NCBI RefSeq assembly: GCF_014196495.1
Contig: NZ_JACIDT010000002.1
Span: forward strand, 1 to 64,000
Direction of reading: 5' to 3'
Length of the DNA stretch: 64,000 bases
Origin: Sphingobium jiangsuense
Lineage (GTDB): Bacteria; Pseudomonadota; Alphaproteobacteria; Sphingomonadales; Sphingomonadaceae
Shown here: positions 26,984-35,266 of the stretch, one piece after another
How positions within the stretch are numbered: the first letter of the stretch is position 1
How the letters are laid out: each line of letters begins with the position of its first letter
Made by a program: the position numbers and the translations under genes
Notes under the pieces: generated by a model
Database searches by the model: none
The model's input: only the letters and a program-made list of their open reading frames with translations
What the model was told of the DNA's origin: nothing

Positions 26984-27126
26984 GGATCGGGTAGACATTT
27001 GACTCATGCGGGCCTGCAAAGCCCGCTTTCCTGTGCTTCGGTGCTCACGGACCTTAAGTCCGCTGCGCTCCGATGCTCGGAAAGCGAACTTTTCGGCTCC
27101 ACCTGAGCCAAATGTCTACCCGATCC
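26984..27126. mobile_element. 143-bp MITE-like inverted-repeat element
   Basis: The terminal 23 bases at each end (26984-27006 and 27104-27126) are inverted copies with one mismatch; the core is GGATCGGGTAGACATTTG. Inside is GCGGGC-CTGCAAA-GCCCGC followed by TTTCC, and a long imperfect palindrome centred on CTTAAG near 27052 (GCTTTCC ... GGAAAGC). There is no coding capacity. It lies between two convergent transcription units and could also serve as a two-way terminator. Confidence 0.65.
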
Positions 27127-27136
27127 TGCATAGTTT

Positions 27137-27763
27137 TCAGAGTTCCACCATCCGCAGATAGGGCTTGAGCGTCTTGTAGCCTTGCGGGAACTGGCGGCTG
27201 GCTTCCTCTTCCGACAATTTGGGCGAGATCACCACCGGGCTGCCCGGTTCCCAGTTGACCGGCGTGGCGATGCTGCGCGCGTCGGTCAGCTGGAGGCTGT
27301 CGATCGCGCGCAATATCTCGTTGAAATTGCGGCCGGTGCTGGGCGGATAGGTGAGGATCAGCCGCACCTTCTTCGACGGGTCGATCACGAATACGGAGCG
27401 CACCGTCACCATGGGGTCGCTTTCCGGGTGGATCATGTCGTAGAGGGTGGAAACCAGCGCGTCGGGGTCCGCGATCATCGGGAAATCGAGCTTGGCGGCC
27501 TGCGTTTCCTCGATATCGACCTCCCATTTGTGATGCGCCTCGACCGGGTCCACCGACAGGCCGATCGGTTTCACGTTGCGCTTGTCCCATTCGGGCCGCA
27601 GCTTCGCGACCTCGCCCAGTTCGGTCGTGCAGACGGGCGTGAAATTCTTCGGGTGGCTGAACAATATGCCCCAGCTCGATCCGAGCCAGTCGTGGAAGCG
27701 GATGCGGCCGTGCGTGCTGTTCTGTTCGAAGTCAGGGGCGACCTGACCGAGTTGGATGGACAT
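27137..27763 (-). CDS. 1-Cys peroxiredoxin (Prx6 type)
   Basis: Reduces hydrogen peroxide and organic peroxides. It has 208 residues from ATG 27763, preceded by GAAGGAG. The peroxidatic cysteine is Cys45 in NFTPVCTTELGEV. The later segments VDPVEAHHKWEVDIEET, RSVFVIDPSKKVRLILTYPP and STGRNFNEILRAIDSLQLTD, and the long C-terminal extension with VNWEPGSPVVI, are typical of the Prx6/1-Cys subgroup. No second conserved cysteine for an intramolecular disulfide is seen. It is divergent from a LysR-type regulator gene, and the AT-rich 215-base gap between them contains inverted repeats, as in OxyR-like arrangements. Confidence 0.94.
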   Translation of the reverse strand: MSIQLGQVAPDFEQNSTHGRIRFHDWLGSSWGILFSHPKNFTPVCTTELGEVAKLRPEWDKRNVKPIGLSVDPVEAHHKWEVDIEETQAAKLDFPMIADPDALVSTLYDMIHPESDPMVTVRSVFVIDPSKKVRLILTYPPSTGRNFNEILRAIDSLQLTDARSIATPVNWEPGSPVVISPKLSEEEASRQFPQGYKTLKPYLRMVEL

Positions 27764-27831
27764 GGGGACTCCTTCATGCAGAGACCCGCAGTCTGAAACA
27801 GCGAAAACCATTAAACAAACGAATGTTATAT

Positions 27832-27948
27832 GGATTTATATGCAATATTTATGATAATAAATCCGTATCGGTAGGAAGGTGGCATCCTGCCTGCCGCTCT
27901 TGTGGTCGGGCAGGCTTTGGCCTATCATCCATCATAAACTGGAATGAT
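27832..27948. promoter_or_regulatory. Divergent prx/lysR control region with inverted repeats
   Basis: The 215-base gap 27764-27978 is markedly AT-rich. GGATTTAT (27832-27839) and ATAAATCC (27857-27864) form a perfect 8-bp inverted repeat. Nearer lysR, ATCAT-N8-ATGAT (27931-27948) is a second. LysR-type regulators usually bind such sites in the divergent promoter; assignment to this LysR is inference. Confidence 0.55.
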
Positions 27949-27978
27949 AACATCTATTGAAATGAAAGAATTTGCTTC

Positions 27979-28827
27979 ATGGACATCAGCGTCGCCCGCA
28001 CCTTTCTGGAGGTCGTCAAGACGGGCAGCTTCGTCAGCGCGGCGGCCAATCTCAACCTGACGCAGACGGCGGTGAGCGCGCGCATCCGGGTGCTGGAGGA
28101 CCAGCTCGACCGGCCGGTGTTCATCCGCAACAAGGCCGGGGCGAAGCTGACCCCGGCGGGCGAGCAGTTCCTGCGCTTCGCCACCACGCTGGTGCAGGTG
28201 TGGGACCGCGCGCGCCGCGCCGTCGCGCTGCCGCCGGGGCGCGAGACGGTGGTGACGGTCGGCGCGGAACTCAGCCTGTGGAGTCCGCTGCTGCGCCACT
28301 GGCTGCTGTGGATGCGGCGGGAATGCCCGGAAATCGCGGTCAGCACGCAGATCGCCGCCTCCGACCGGCTGATGGAGCAGGTGCAGGACGGCGCGCTCGA
28401 CGTCGCGGTGCTCTATGCCGCGCCCAGCCGCCCCGGCGTGATCGCCGAGCTGCTGTTCGAGGAAAAGCTGGTGCTGGTCCGCACCACCCCGGCCAGCCGC
28501 CCGCTCGGCCCGGAGGATCATGTCCAGATCGACTGGGGCGAGGATTTCGCCGCCAGCTATCAGGCCGCCTTCCCGGACCAGCCCAATGCGGTCGTTTCGA
28601 TCAGCTATGGGCCGCTGGCGCTGGATTATATCCTCGCGACGGGAGGCAGCGGCTATTTCCGCAAGGGCTTCATCCGCCCCTATCTGGAGGAAGGGCGTCT
28701 GGCGCTGGTGCCGGACAGCCCGGAATTCTCCTATTCCGCCTATGTCGTGCATTCGACCAAGGCCGATCCGGGGGTGATGGACAGGATCCGCAGCGGCCTG
28801 CGCGCCGCCGCCGCGATAACGGCATGA
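27979..28827 (+). CDS. LysR-family transcriptional regulator
   Basis: A 282-residue regulator. The N-terminal winged HTH is clear: MDISVARTFLEVVKTGSFVS, AAANLNLTQTAVSARIRVLE as the recognition helix, then FIRNKAGAKLTPAGEQFL. The effector-binding domain spans about 92-275, starting VVTVGAELSLWSPLLRHWLL. It has no cysteine pair of the OxyR type (one Cys, in RRECPE), so peroxide sensing by disulfide is not indicated. It is divergent from the 1-Cys peroxiredoxin gene, which is its most likely target. Its TGA overlaps the ATG of the next gene. Confidence 0.92.
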   Translation: MDISVARTFLEVVKTGSFVSAAANLNLTQTAVSARIRVLEDQLDRPVFIRNKAGAKLTPAGEQFLRFATTLVQVWDRARRAVALPPGRETVVTVGAELSLWSPLLRHWLLWMRRECPEIAVSTQIAASDRLMEQVQDGALDVAVLYAAPSRPGVIAELLFEEKLVLVRTTPASRPLGPEDHVQIDWGEDFAASYQAAFPDQPNAVVSISYGPLALDYILATGGSGYFRKGFIRPYLEEGRLALVPDSPEFSYSAYVVHSTKADPGVMDRIRSGLRAAAAITA

Positions 28828-29258
28828 GCGGAGCCGGGCCTGCCGGTGGCGAAGAACTTGTCGCGGCGCTCGACGAGTTGCTGGAGGCAGAGCGGGCCGG
28901 GGCGCGGGTGGCGCTCGCCAGCATCCGGGACGCGTCGGGCGAGGCGCTTGCCGCGCTGATGCGCCATGTGCGCGGCGACGAGGCGCGGTGGTGCGCGATG
29001 CTCTCGCGCCATGTGCGGCGGCTGGGCGCGCGGCCTTCGCGCCGGACCGGCGCCTTTTACGGCAAGGCGATGGCCATTGCGGACCCGTGGGAGCGGCTCG
29101 CCTTCCTCAATCGCGGCCAGTCCTGGGTGGTGCGCAGGCTGGAAGCGCTGCTGCCGCAGGTGGAGGAAGAGGGCCTGCGCGCCGACCTGCTCGACATGCT
29201 CGAAAGCCACAGGGTGAATATCGAGCAGGCCGCCGACCTGCTTCGCGCCGGCCGCTAA
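28824..29258 (+). CDS. Helical protein of unknown function (DUF6306-like)
   Basis: A 144-residue, almost entirely helical protein, translationally coupled to lysR (ATGA overlap). It begins LVAALDELLEAERAGARVAL and carries EARWCAMLSRHVRRLG, YGKAMAIADPWERLAFLNRG and a C-terminal helix with LESHRVNIEQAADLL. I associate this pattern with the alphaproteobacterial DUF6306 family, which has a ferritin-like feel (glutamates and histidines spaced on helices), but I cannot verify it. Linkage to a peroxiredoxin and its LysR suggests an oxidative-stress role. Its TAA overlaps the TAG of the convergent ClC gene by two bases. Confidence 0.7.
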   Translation: MSGAGPAGGEELVAALDELLEAERAGARVALASIRDASGEALAALMRHVRGDEARWCAMLSRHVRRLGARPSRRTGAFYGKAMAIADPWERLAFLNRGQSWVVRRLEALLPQVEEEGLRADLLDMLESHRVNIEQAADLLRAGR

Positions 29259-31030
29259 ACATCGCGCTTGCGGCCGATGAAGCGGCTGCGCCCCGTTTCC
29301 GCCGCGCGATGGGCGCTGCGTATCTTGAGCAGGTCCTGACGCGACAGCAGGCCGACGATCCGCCGCGTGCCATGGGCGACGATGGGGATCCGGCCGATGC
29401 CGGATTCGATGATGAGGTCCGCCACCACGCCCGCGGGCGTATCGGGATAGGCGACCGGCTGGGCGGCGTCGGACACCGCCTCGGCCAGCGGGACCGGCGC
29501 GGCGTCCGCGTCCATCTGCCAGCGCAGCGCATCGGCGCGCGACACGAGGCCGAGCAGCCTGCCCTCGCTATCGACCACCGGATAGCTGCGGTGCACCGCC
29601 TCCGCCGCGAAGAAGGCGACCGCCTCGCCGATGGTCATCGATCCGGGCAGGGTCGCGGGATCGCGCGTCATCACCTGCTCGGCCTGCAACAGGTCGAGCG
29701 GATCGACCGTATATTCCTGAAGGATATGCCGCCCGCGCCGGGCGATCTTCTCGGTCAATATGGACCGGCGCATCAGCAGCACGCTGACGCCGTAGGCGCC
29801 GCCCGCCGCCGCGATGGTGCAGGGCACCGCGTCGAACGCGCCGGTCAGCTCGACCGCGAACAGCGCGCCGGTCATCGGCGCGCGCATTGCCCCGCTCATG
29901 ATTCCGGCCATGCCGATCATCGCCCAGAAGCCCGGCTCGCCCGGCAGATACTGGCCGAGCAGGAAGCCCGCCGCTCCGCCGAGGATCAGGATCGGCGCCA
30001 GCACCCCGCCCGATGTGCCGGAGCCGAGCGCGACCAGCCAGACGACCGCCTTCACCACCAGCAGCGCGGCGATCGCCCGCATCGGCAGCGACGCGTCGAG
30101 CAGGCCCTGGATGCTCGCATAGCCCGCGCCCAGCACATGCGCATCGATCAGGCCGCCAAGGCCGACGACGACCGAGCCGATGGCGGGCCACCACATCCAG
30201 TGGACGGGCAGCCGGTGGAACAGATCCTCGATGCGATAGAGCGCGGTGGAGAGGAACGCCGCCTCCACCCCGACCGCCATGCCGATGGCGGCGGCGGCGA
30301 GCAGATCCCACGACGTGCCGGGCAGCGGCAGCGCGGCCGCGAACATCGGGCCGGAGCCGATGAGGAAGGGCCGCCACGCGAACGACACCAGCGCGCCGAC
30401 CACCACCGGCACGAAGCTGCGCGGCTTCCATTCGAACAGCAGCACCTCGACCGCCAGCAGGATCGCGGCCAGCGGCGTGCCGAATATCGCGGTCATCCCC
30501 GCCGCCGCGCCCGCGACCAGCAGCGTCTTGCGCTCGGCGGCGCTCAGGTGGAAGCATTGGGCGAAGAGCGAGCCGATCGCCCCGCCGGTCATGATGATCG
30601 GCCCTTCGGCGCCGAACGGGCCGCCGCTGCCGATCGAGATCGCCGAGGAGAGCGGCTTGAGCAGCGCGACCTTGAGCGAGAGGCGGCTTTCCCCGAACAG
30701 GATCGTCTCGATCGCCTCCGGTATGCCGTGGCCGCGTATCTTGTCCGACCCGAAGCGCGCCATCAGCCCGACGACAAGCGCGCCGATGACGGGAATGAGC
30801 GGCAGCAGCAGGCCGACCGACGCGTCGGTGATCAGGCTGTGATCGGCGGAAAGCCGCCCGAACCAGAAGAGGTTGGTGGCGATGGCGATCAGCTTCACCA
30901 ACAGCCACGCGCCCAGCGCCCCGCCGGTGCCGACGACGATCGCCATCAGCGCGAGCAGCGCCATGCGCCGGTCGACGCTGTGATCGGCCAATTGATGTGT
31001 CTCGACGGCGCGCATTGGGGTAAGCGACAT
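29255..31030 (-). CDS. ClC-family chloride channel/transporter with CBS domains
   Basis: A 591-residue membrane protein. The ClC core spans about 20-430, with the selectivity signature GSGGPFGAEGPIIMTGGAIG (about 131-150) containing the gating glutamate. GMTAIFGTPLAAILLAVEV and GSGTSGGVLAPILILGGAAG also match the family. The C-terminal cytoplasmic tail (about 445-575) carries a pair of CBS domains: VMTRDPATLPGSMTIGEAVA and, second, VAYPDTPAGVVADLIIESGI. It moves chloride, or chloride in exchange for protons. It is divergent from a MarR gene with a palindromic operator in the 80-base gap, and convergent, with overlapping stop codons, with the gene on its other side. Confidence 0.94.
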   Translation of the reverse strand: MSLTPMRAVETHQLADHSVDRRMALLALMAIVVGTGGALGAWLLVKLIAIATNLFWFGRLSADHSLITDASVGLLLPLIPVIGALVVGLMARFGSDKIRGHGIPEAIETILFGESRLSLKVALLKPLSSAISIGSGGPFGAEGPIIMTGGAIGSLFAQCFHLSAAERKTLLVAGAAAGMTAIFGTPLAAILLAVEVLLFEWKPRSFVPVVVGALVSFAWRPFLIGSGPMFAAALPLPGTSWDLLAAAAIGMAVGVEAAFLSTALYRIEDLFHRLPVHWMWWPAIGSVVVGLGGLIDAHVLGAGYASIQGLLDASLPMRAIAALLVVKAVVWLVALGSGTSGGVLAPILILGGAAGFLLGQYLPGEPGFWAMIGMAGIMSGAMRAPMTGALFAVELTGAFDAVPCTIAAAGGAYGVSVLLMRRSILTEKIARRGRHILQEYTVDPLDLLQAEQVMTRDPATLPGSMTIGEAVAFFAAEAVHRSYPVVDSEGRLLGLVSRADALRWQMDADAAPVPLAEAVSDAAQPVAYPDTPAGVVADLIIESGIGRIPIVAHGTRRIVGLLSRQDLLKIRSAHRAAETGRSRFIGRKRDV

Positions 31031-31068
31031 GGGCAGGACGGGCTTTCCGGCTATTGGGTTGGCGGCAG

Positions 31069-31090
31069 TTATATCGTATTGCGATATAAT
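31069..31090. promoter_or_regulatory. Palindromic MarR-type operator overlapping promoter -10
   Basis: TTATATCG (31069-31076) and CGATATAA (31082-31089) form a perfect 8-bp inverted repeat with a 5-base spacer. TATAAT (31085-31090), a consensus -10, overlaps its right arm, 21 bases before the marR ATG. Binding here could repress both marR and the divergent ClC gene. Confidence 0.75.
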
Positions 31091-31110
31091 TCAACGGTGG
31101 AGATCAATCG

Positions 31111-31521
31111 ATGGGGCGCGACGGGGAACTGGACGACGCGGATTATCGGGCGCTGGCTGATTTCCGTCACGCGATCCGCCGGTTTCTGGCGTTCAGCGAG
31201 ACATGGGCGGCAGAGATGGGGCTGACGCCGCAGCAGCATCAGGCGCTGCTCGCGATCCGCGCGGCGCCGGTGGGGCAGGCAACGGTCGGCCTCGTCGCCG
31301 AGCGCCTGATCCTGAAGCCGCACAGCGCGACCGGCCTTGTCGACCGTCTTGTGGCGCTGGGGCTGGTCGTGCGCGAACCGGCGGCGGACGACCGGCGCCG
31401 CGCCTGCCTGCGCCTGACGCCCCGCGCCTATGAGATATTGGACGCGCTGTCGGCCATCCACCGCGAGGAAATCCAGCGCATGCGGCCGGTTCTTTCCCAG
31501 TTGCTCGACCAGATTGCGTGA
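31111..31521 (+). CDS. MarR-family transcriptional regulator
   Basis: A 136-residue winged-helix dimer-type regulator; ATG 31111 follows GGTGGAG. The N-terminal dimerisation helix (LADFRHAIRRFLAFSETWAA) is followed by LTPQQHQALLAIRAAP. The HTH is TVGLVAERLILKPHSATGLV, the wing is LVVREPAADDRRRACLRLTP, and the C-terminal helix is HREEIQRMRPVLSQLLDQI. It is divergent from the ClC channel gene, and the shared 80-base gap contains a perfect palindrome overlapping the promoter, so it most likely represses itself and the channel. The inducing ligand is unknown. Confidence 0.93.
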   Translation: MGRDGELDDADYRALADFRHAIRRFLAFSETWAAEMGLTPQQHQALLAIRAAPVGQATVGLVAERLILKPHSATGLVDRLVALGLVVREPAADDRRRACLRLTPRAYEILDALSAIHREEIQRMRPVLSQLLDQIA

Positions 31522-31536
31522 TTAAGTGCAAATATA

Positions 31537-31552
31537 TTGTGTTTAAACACAA
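31537..31552. promoter_or_regulatory. Perfect 16-bp palindrome upstream of cysJI
   Basis: TTGTGTTTAAACACAA is a perfect palindrome in an AT-rich stretch, 144 bases before the cysJ start and 15 bases after the marR stop. It has no loop and no T-run, so it looks like a protein-binding site rather than a terminator. Which regulator binds is unknown. Confidence 0.5.
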
Positions 31553-31696
31553 ATAATAGTCGTTTGCCTTATGCTATTGCCGCGCGCACAGTCGGGGCCT
31601 GAGTGAAAGACGCTGCCTGTTATCCGGCGCCCGGAGAGGATCCTGTTGCAGGCCGGAGCGCGGGGAAGAGGCGCGGAACGCCGAGGATAAGCGCGA

Positions 31697-33505
31697 ATGA
31701 CGACATCGGAATTTCCGGGGAGTGCCTTGACCCCGGAGCAGGTGCGGCTGGTAGAGGAACTGTCCCGGTCGCTGGATCCGATGCAGGCGCGCTGGATCAG
31801 CGGCTATTTTGCCGGGTTTGACGCCGGTTTGCGACGCCCCCTGTCGCAACCGGCGTCATCCGCCGCTGCCGCGGACGCGCGTTCGCTGACCATCCTTTAC
31901 GGAACGGAAACCGGCAACGCCGCCGGTCTGGCGCTGGCGCTGGAACAGGCCGCGCAGGCCGCCGGTCTGGCATGCAAGCGGATCGACATGGCCGATTACA
32001 AGGTCCGCCAGTTGGGGCAGGAGCAGGATCTGCTCGTCATCGTCAGCACCTATGGCGAGGGCGATCCGCCACAGCCCGCGACCGGCTTTTTCGAATTCAT
32101 CGAGGGCCGCAAGGCGCCGAAGCTGGAGGGAGTGCGCTTCGCCGTGCTGGCGCTGGGCGATTCGACCTATGAATATTTCTGCCAGGCCGGAAAGCGCCTG
32201 GACCAGCGGTTCGAGGAACTGGGCGCGCAACGGCTCGCCGGGCGGGTGGATTGCGACGTCGATTATGAGGAGCCCGCCGCCGCCTGGACCGGGGCGATCG
32301 TCGCGCAGCTCGCCGCCGAAACGCGCGAAGCCTCCGCCGCCGTTCCCGCTTCGGCGGCCGCCCCCATGACACAGGCCGCCGTCCCGCTGTTCGACAAGCG
32401 CAACCCGTTCCCGGCGCGCATCCTCGACAACATCCCGATCGTCGGCCGGGGGTCGAGCAAGGAAACGCGGCATATCGAATTTTCGCTCGAAGGCTCCGAC
32501 CTGCGCTATGAGCCGGGCGACGCGCTGGGCATCGCCGCCTCCAACGACCCGCAGCTTGTCGCCGCGCTGCTCGACGCGCTGGCCCTCTCCGCCGATACCG
32601 AGTTCGAGCATAGGGGGCAGAAACTGGCGCTGGGCGAGGCGCTGACCCACCGGTTCGAGATCACCGCCGCGACCCCGCGCTTCCTCGATTACTGGGCGCT
32701 GATCAGCGAGGCGGGGGCGCTGCGCCAGTTGCAGCAGGAAGACCGCGCGGGCGAGCGGTCCGTGTTTCTGCGCACCCACCACATCATCGATATCGTCCGC
32801 CGCTATCCGGTGTCGCCGGTGATGCCGCAGGGCTTCGTCTCCGCGCTGCGCCCGTTGCAGCCGCGCCTCTATTCGCTGGCGTCGAGCCTTGCCTCGGTAT
32901 CGGACGAGGCGCATCTGACGGTCGCCCCGCTGCGCTATGAGCTGCATGGCGAAACGCGCTGCGGCGTCGCCTCCTGCCTGCTCGCCGACCGGGCGGAGCC
33001 GGACAGCGAGTTGCCCGTCTATATCCAGAGCAACGCGCATTTCCGCCTGCCCGGCGACGACACCCCGATCGTCATGATCGGCGCGGGCACTGGCGTCGCG
33101 CCCTATCGCGCCTTCCTGCAAGAGCGCGAGGCGCGCGGGGCGGGCGGCAAGAGCTGGCTGTTCTTCGGCGAGCGCAATTTCCGCACCGACTTCCTCTACC
33201 AGACGGAATGGCAGGGCTGGCTGAAGGACGGGACGCTGGGGCGGATGGACGTCGCCTTTTCCCGCGACGGGCAGGACAAGGTCTACGTCCAGCACCGGAT
33301 GCGCGAGCAGGCGCGCGACCTCTTCGCCTGGCTGGAGGAGGGCGCGCATGTCTATGTCTGCGGCGACGCGTCCAATCTCGCGCCCGACGTGCATCAGGCG
33401 CTGATCGATGTCGTCGCGCAGGAGGCGCACACCGGGCGCGAGGCGGCGGAGGATTATGTCCGCTCGTTGCAGGCCGACCATCGCTACCAGCGCGACGTCT
33501 ATTGA
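31697..33505 (+). CDS. cysJ: Sulfite reductase flavoprotein alpha subunit
   Basis: Passes electrons from NADPH through FAD and FMN to the CysI hemoprotein, for reduction of sulfite to sulfide in cysteine synthesis. It has 602 residues, near the E. coli length. Residues about 65-205 are the flavodoxin-like FMN domain (LTILYGTETGNAAGLALALE, STYGEGDPPQPATGFFEFI, LGDSTYEYFCQAGKRLD). About 230-450 is the FAD domain with RLYSLASSLASVSDEAHLTV. The NADPH domain follows, with IGAGTGVAPYRAFLQEREAR, LFFGERNFRTDFLY, VYVCGDASNLAPDV and the aromatic C-terminus RDVY. cysI follows 11 bases downstream. A 16-bp palindrome upstream may control the pair. Confidence 0.96.
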   Translation: MTTSEFPGSALTPEQVRLVEELSRSLDPMQARWISGYFAGFDAGLRRPLSQPASSAAAADARSLTILYGTETGNAAGLALALEQAAQAAGLACKRIDMADYKVRQLGQEQDLLVIVSTYGEGDPPQPATGFFEFIEGRKAPKLEGVRFAVLALGDSTYEYFCQAGKRLDQRFEELGAQRLAGRVDCDVDYEEPAAAWTGAIVAQLAAETREASAAVPASAAAPMTQAAVPLFDKRNPFPARILDNIPIVGRGSSKETRHIEFSLEGSDLRYEPGDALGIAASNDPQLVAALLDALALSADTEFEHRGQKLALGEALTHRFEITAATPRFLDYWALISEAGALRQLQQEDRAGERSVFLRTHHIIDIVRRYPVSPVMPQGFVSALRPLQPRLYSLASSLASVSDEAHLTVAPLRYELHGETRCGVASCLLADRAEPDSELPVYIQSNAHFRLPGDDTPIVMIGAGTGVAPYRAFLQEREARGAGGKSWLFFGERNFRTDFLYQTEWQGWLKDGTLGRMDVAFSRDGQDKVYVQHRMREQARDLFAWLEEGAHVYVCGDASNLAPDVHQALIDVVAQEAHTGREAAEDYVRSLQADHRYQRDVY

Positions 33506-33516
33506 GAGGGCAGAGC

Positions 33517-35232
33517 ATGACCAGCCAGACCATCGACCGCAGCCACGACCTCTCGCAACCGCTCGACCGGCTAAGTGCCGACGAGCGGATGAAGGACGCC
33601 AGCGATTATCTGCGCGGCACCATCAAGCAGGGCCTGCTCGACCGGATCACCGGCGCGGTGCCATCTGCCGATGACGTCAAGCTGATGAAATTCCATGGCA
33701 TCTATCAGCAGGACGACCGCGATGTGCGCGACGAGCGGCGGCGGCAGAAGCTGGAGCCGGCCTTTCAGTTCATGATCCGGGTGCGCCTGCCCGGCGGCGT
33801 GTGCACGCCCGCGCAATGGCTGAAGCTCGACGAACTGGCCCGCGCCCATGGCGGGCGGACGCTGCGTATCACCACGCGCCAGACCTTCCAGTTCCACTGG
33901 GTGCTGAAGGACAGCTTGCGCCCGATCATCCAGGGGCTGCACGAAACGCTGCTCGATACCGTCGCGGCCTGCGGCGACGACAGCCGCGGCGTGATGTGCA
34001 CGGTCGATCCGCAAAGCTCGCGCTTCCATGCCGAGGTCGCGGCGATGGCCAAGCGGGTGAGCGATCATGTGATCCCCAGGACCCGCGCCTATCATGAAAT
34101 CTGGTATGGGGACGAGCGCGTCGCGTCCTCGGAATCGGAGGAGCCTTTCTACGGGCGCACCTACATGCCGCGCAAGTTCAAGATCGGCTTCGCGCTGCCG
34201 CCGTCCAACGATATCGACGTCTATGCGCAGGATCTGGGTTTCATCGCGATCGGCGGGCCGGAAGGGCTGGAAGGCTTCAACGTCGCGATCGGCGGCGGCA
34301 TGGGGCGGACGGATCAGGCGCCCGAAACCTATCCCCGGCTCGCCAGCGTGATCGGCTTCATCCCCGCCGACCGGATGATCGCCTGCGCCGACGCGGTGAT
34401 GACGGTGCAGCGCGACTATGGCGACCGCAAGGACCGGGCGCGGGCGCGCTTCAAATATACGATCGACGACAAGGGGCTGGGCTGGATCAAGGCGGAGATC
34501 GAGCGGGTGATGGGCGCGCCGTTCGAGGAGGCGCGGCCCTACGCCTTCACCTCCAACGGCGACAGCTTCGGCTGGAACGAGACGCCGGACGGGCGGCTGC
34601 ATCGCACCGTCACTATCCAGAACGGGCGGCTGGACCTGAAGCTGCTCGATGCGTTCCGCGACATTGCGCATATCCATCGCGGCACGTTCCGCATGACGCC
34701 GAACCAGAATGTCATCATCGCCGGGGTCCGGCCGGAGGACCGGGCGGCGATCGACGCGGTGCTGGCCGAGCATGGGCTGGAGGAGGAAAGCGTCTCGCCG
34801 ATCCGTCGCAACGCCATCGCCTGCGTGGCGCTGCCCACCTGCGGCCTCGCCATGGCGGAGAGCGAGCGTTATTTGCCCGGCCTGCTCGACAAGGTGGAGG
34901 CGATGCTGGCGCGACACGGCCTTTCCGAAGAGCCGATCACGGTGCGGATGAGCGGCTGTCCCAATGGCTGCTCCCGTCCCTATATCGCGGAAATCGGTTT
35001 TACAGGGCGCGCGCCGGGCAAATATAATCTCTATCTCGGCGGCGGCTTCCACGGCGAGCGGCTCAATCGCATGATCCGCGAAAATGTGGGGGAAGGGGTG
35101 ATATTGGAGGTGCTGGACGAGGTGCTGGGCCGCTATGCGCGGGAGCGCCAGCCCGGAGAGCGCTTCGGCGACTTCACCATTCGCGCCGGGATCGTGCGGG
35201 AAGTGACCGAGGGGCGCTATTTCAACGATTGA
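33517..35232 (+). CDS. cysI: Sulfite reductase hemoprotein beta subunit
   Basis: Six-electron reduction of sulfite to sulfide at a siroheme-4Fe4S centre. It has 571 residues from ATG 33517, preceded by GAGAGGG; the frame is open upstream in the shadow of cysJ. The cluster ligands are seen as Cys436 and Cys442 (CVALPTCG) and Cys481 and Cys485 (SGCPNGC). Substrate-binding arginines lie in LRITTRQTFQFHWV and in the equivalent second repeat, HRGTFRMTPNQNVIIAGV. It is coupled to cysJ and forms the NADPH-dependent enzyme with it. No other cys genes (cysH, cysG, cysDN) lie nearby. Confidence 0.96.
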   Translation: MTSQTIDRSHDLSQPLDRLSADERMKDASDYLRGTIKQGLLDRITGAVPSADDVKLMKFHGIYQQDDRDVRDERRRQKLEPAFQFMIRVRLPGGVCTPAQWLKLDELARAHGGRTLRITTRQTFQFHWVLKDSLRPIIQGLHETLLDTVAACGDDSRGVMCTVDPQSSRFHAEVAAMAKRVSDHVIPRTRAYHEIWYGDERVASSESEEPFYGRTYMPRKFKIGFALPPSNDIDVYAQDLGFIAIGGPEGLEGFNVAIGGGMGRTDQAPETYPRLASVIGFIPADRMIACADAVMTVQRDYGDRKDRARARFKYTIDDKGLGWIKAEIERVMGAPFEEARPYAFTSNGDSFGWNETPDGRLHRTVTIQNGRLDLKLLDAFRDIAHIHRGTFRMTPNQNVIIAGVRPEDRAAIDAVLAEHGLEEESVSPIRRNAIACVALPTCGLAMAESERYLPGLLDKVEAMLARHGLSEEPITVRMSGCPNGCSRPYIAEIGFTGRAPGKYNLYLGGGFHGERLNRMIRENVGEGVILEVLDEVLGRYARERQPGERFGDFTIRAGIVREVTEGRYFND

Positions 35233-35266
35233 AGGCGCGCGCCGCCTCTGGCAGATCGGGCCGGTC

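Noticed and set aside
27979..28827. OxyR identity for the LysR-type gene
   Set aside because: Its position beside a peroxiredoxin is suggestive, but the paired redox cysteines of OxyR are absent.
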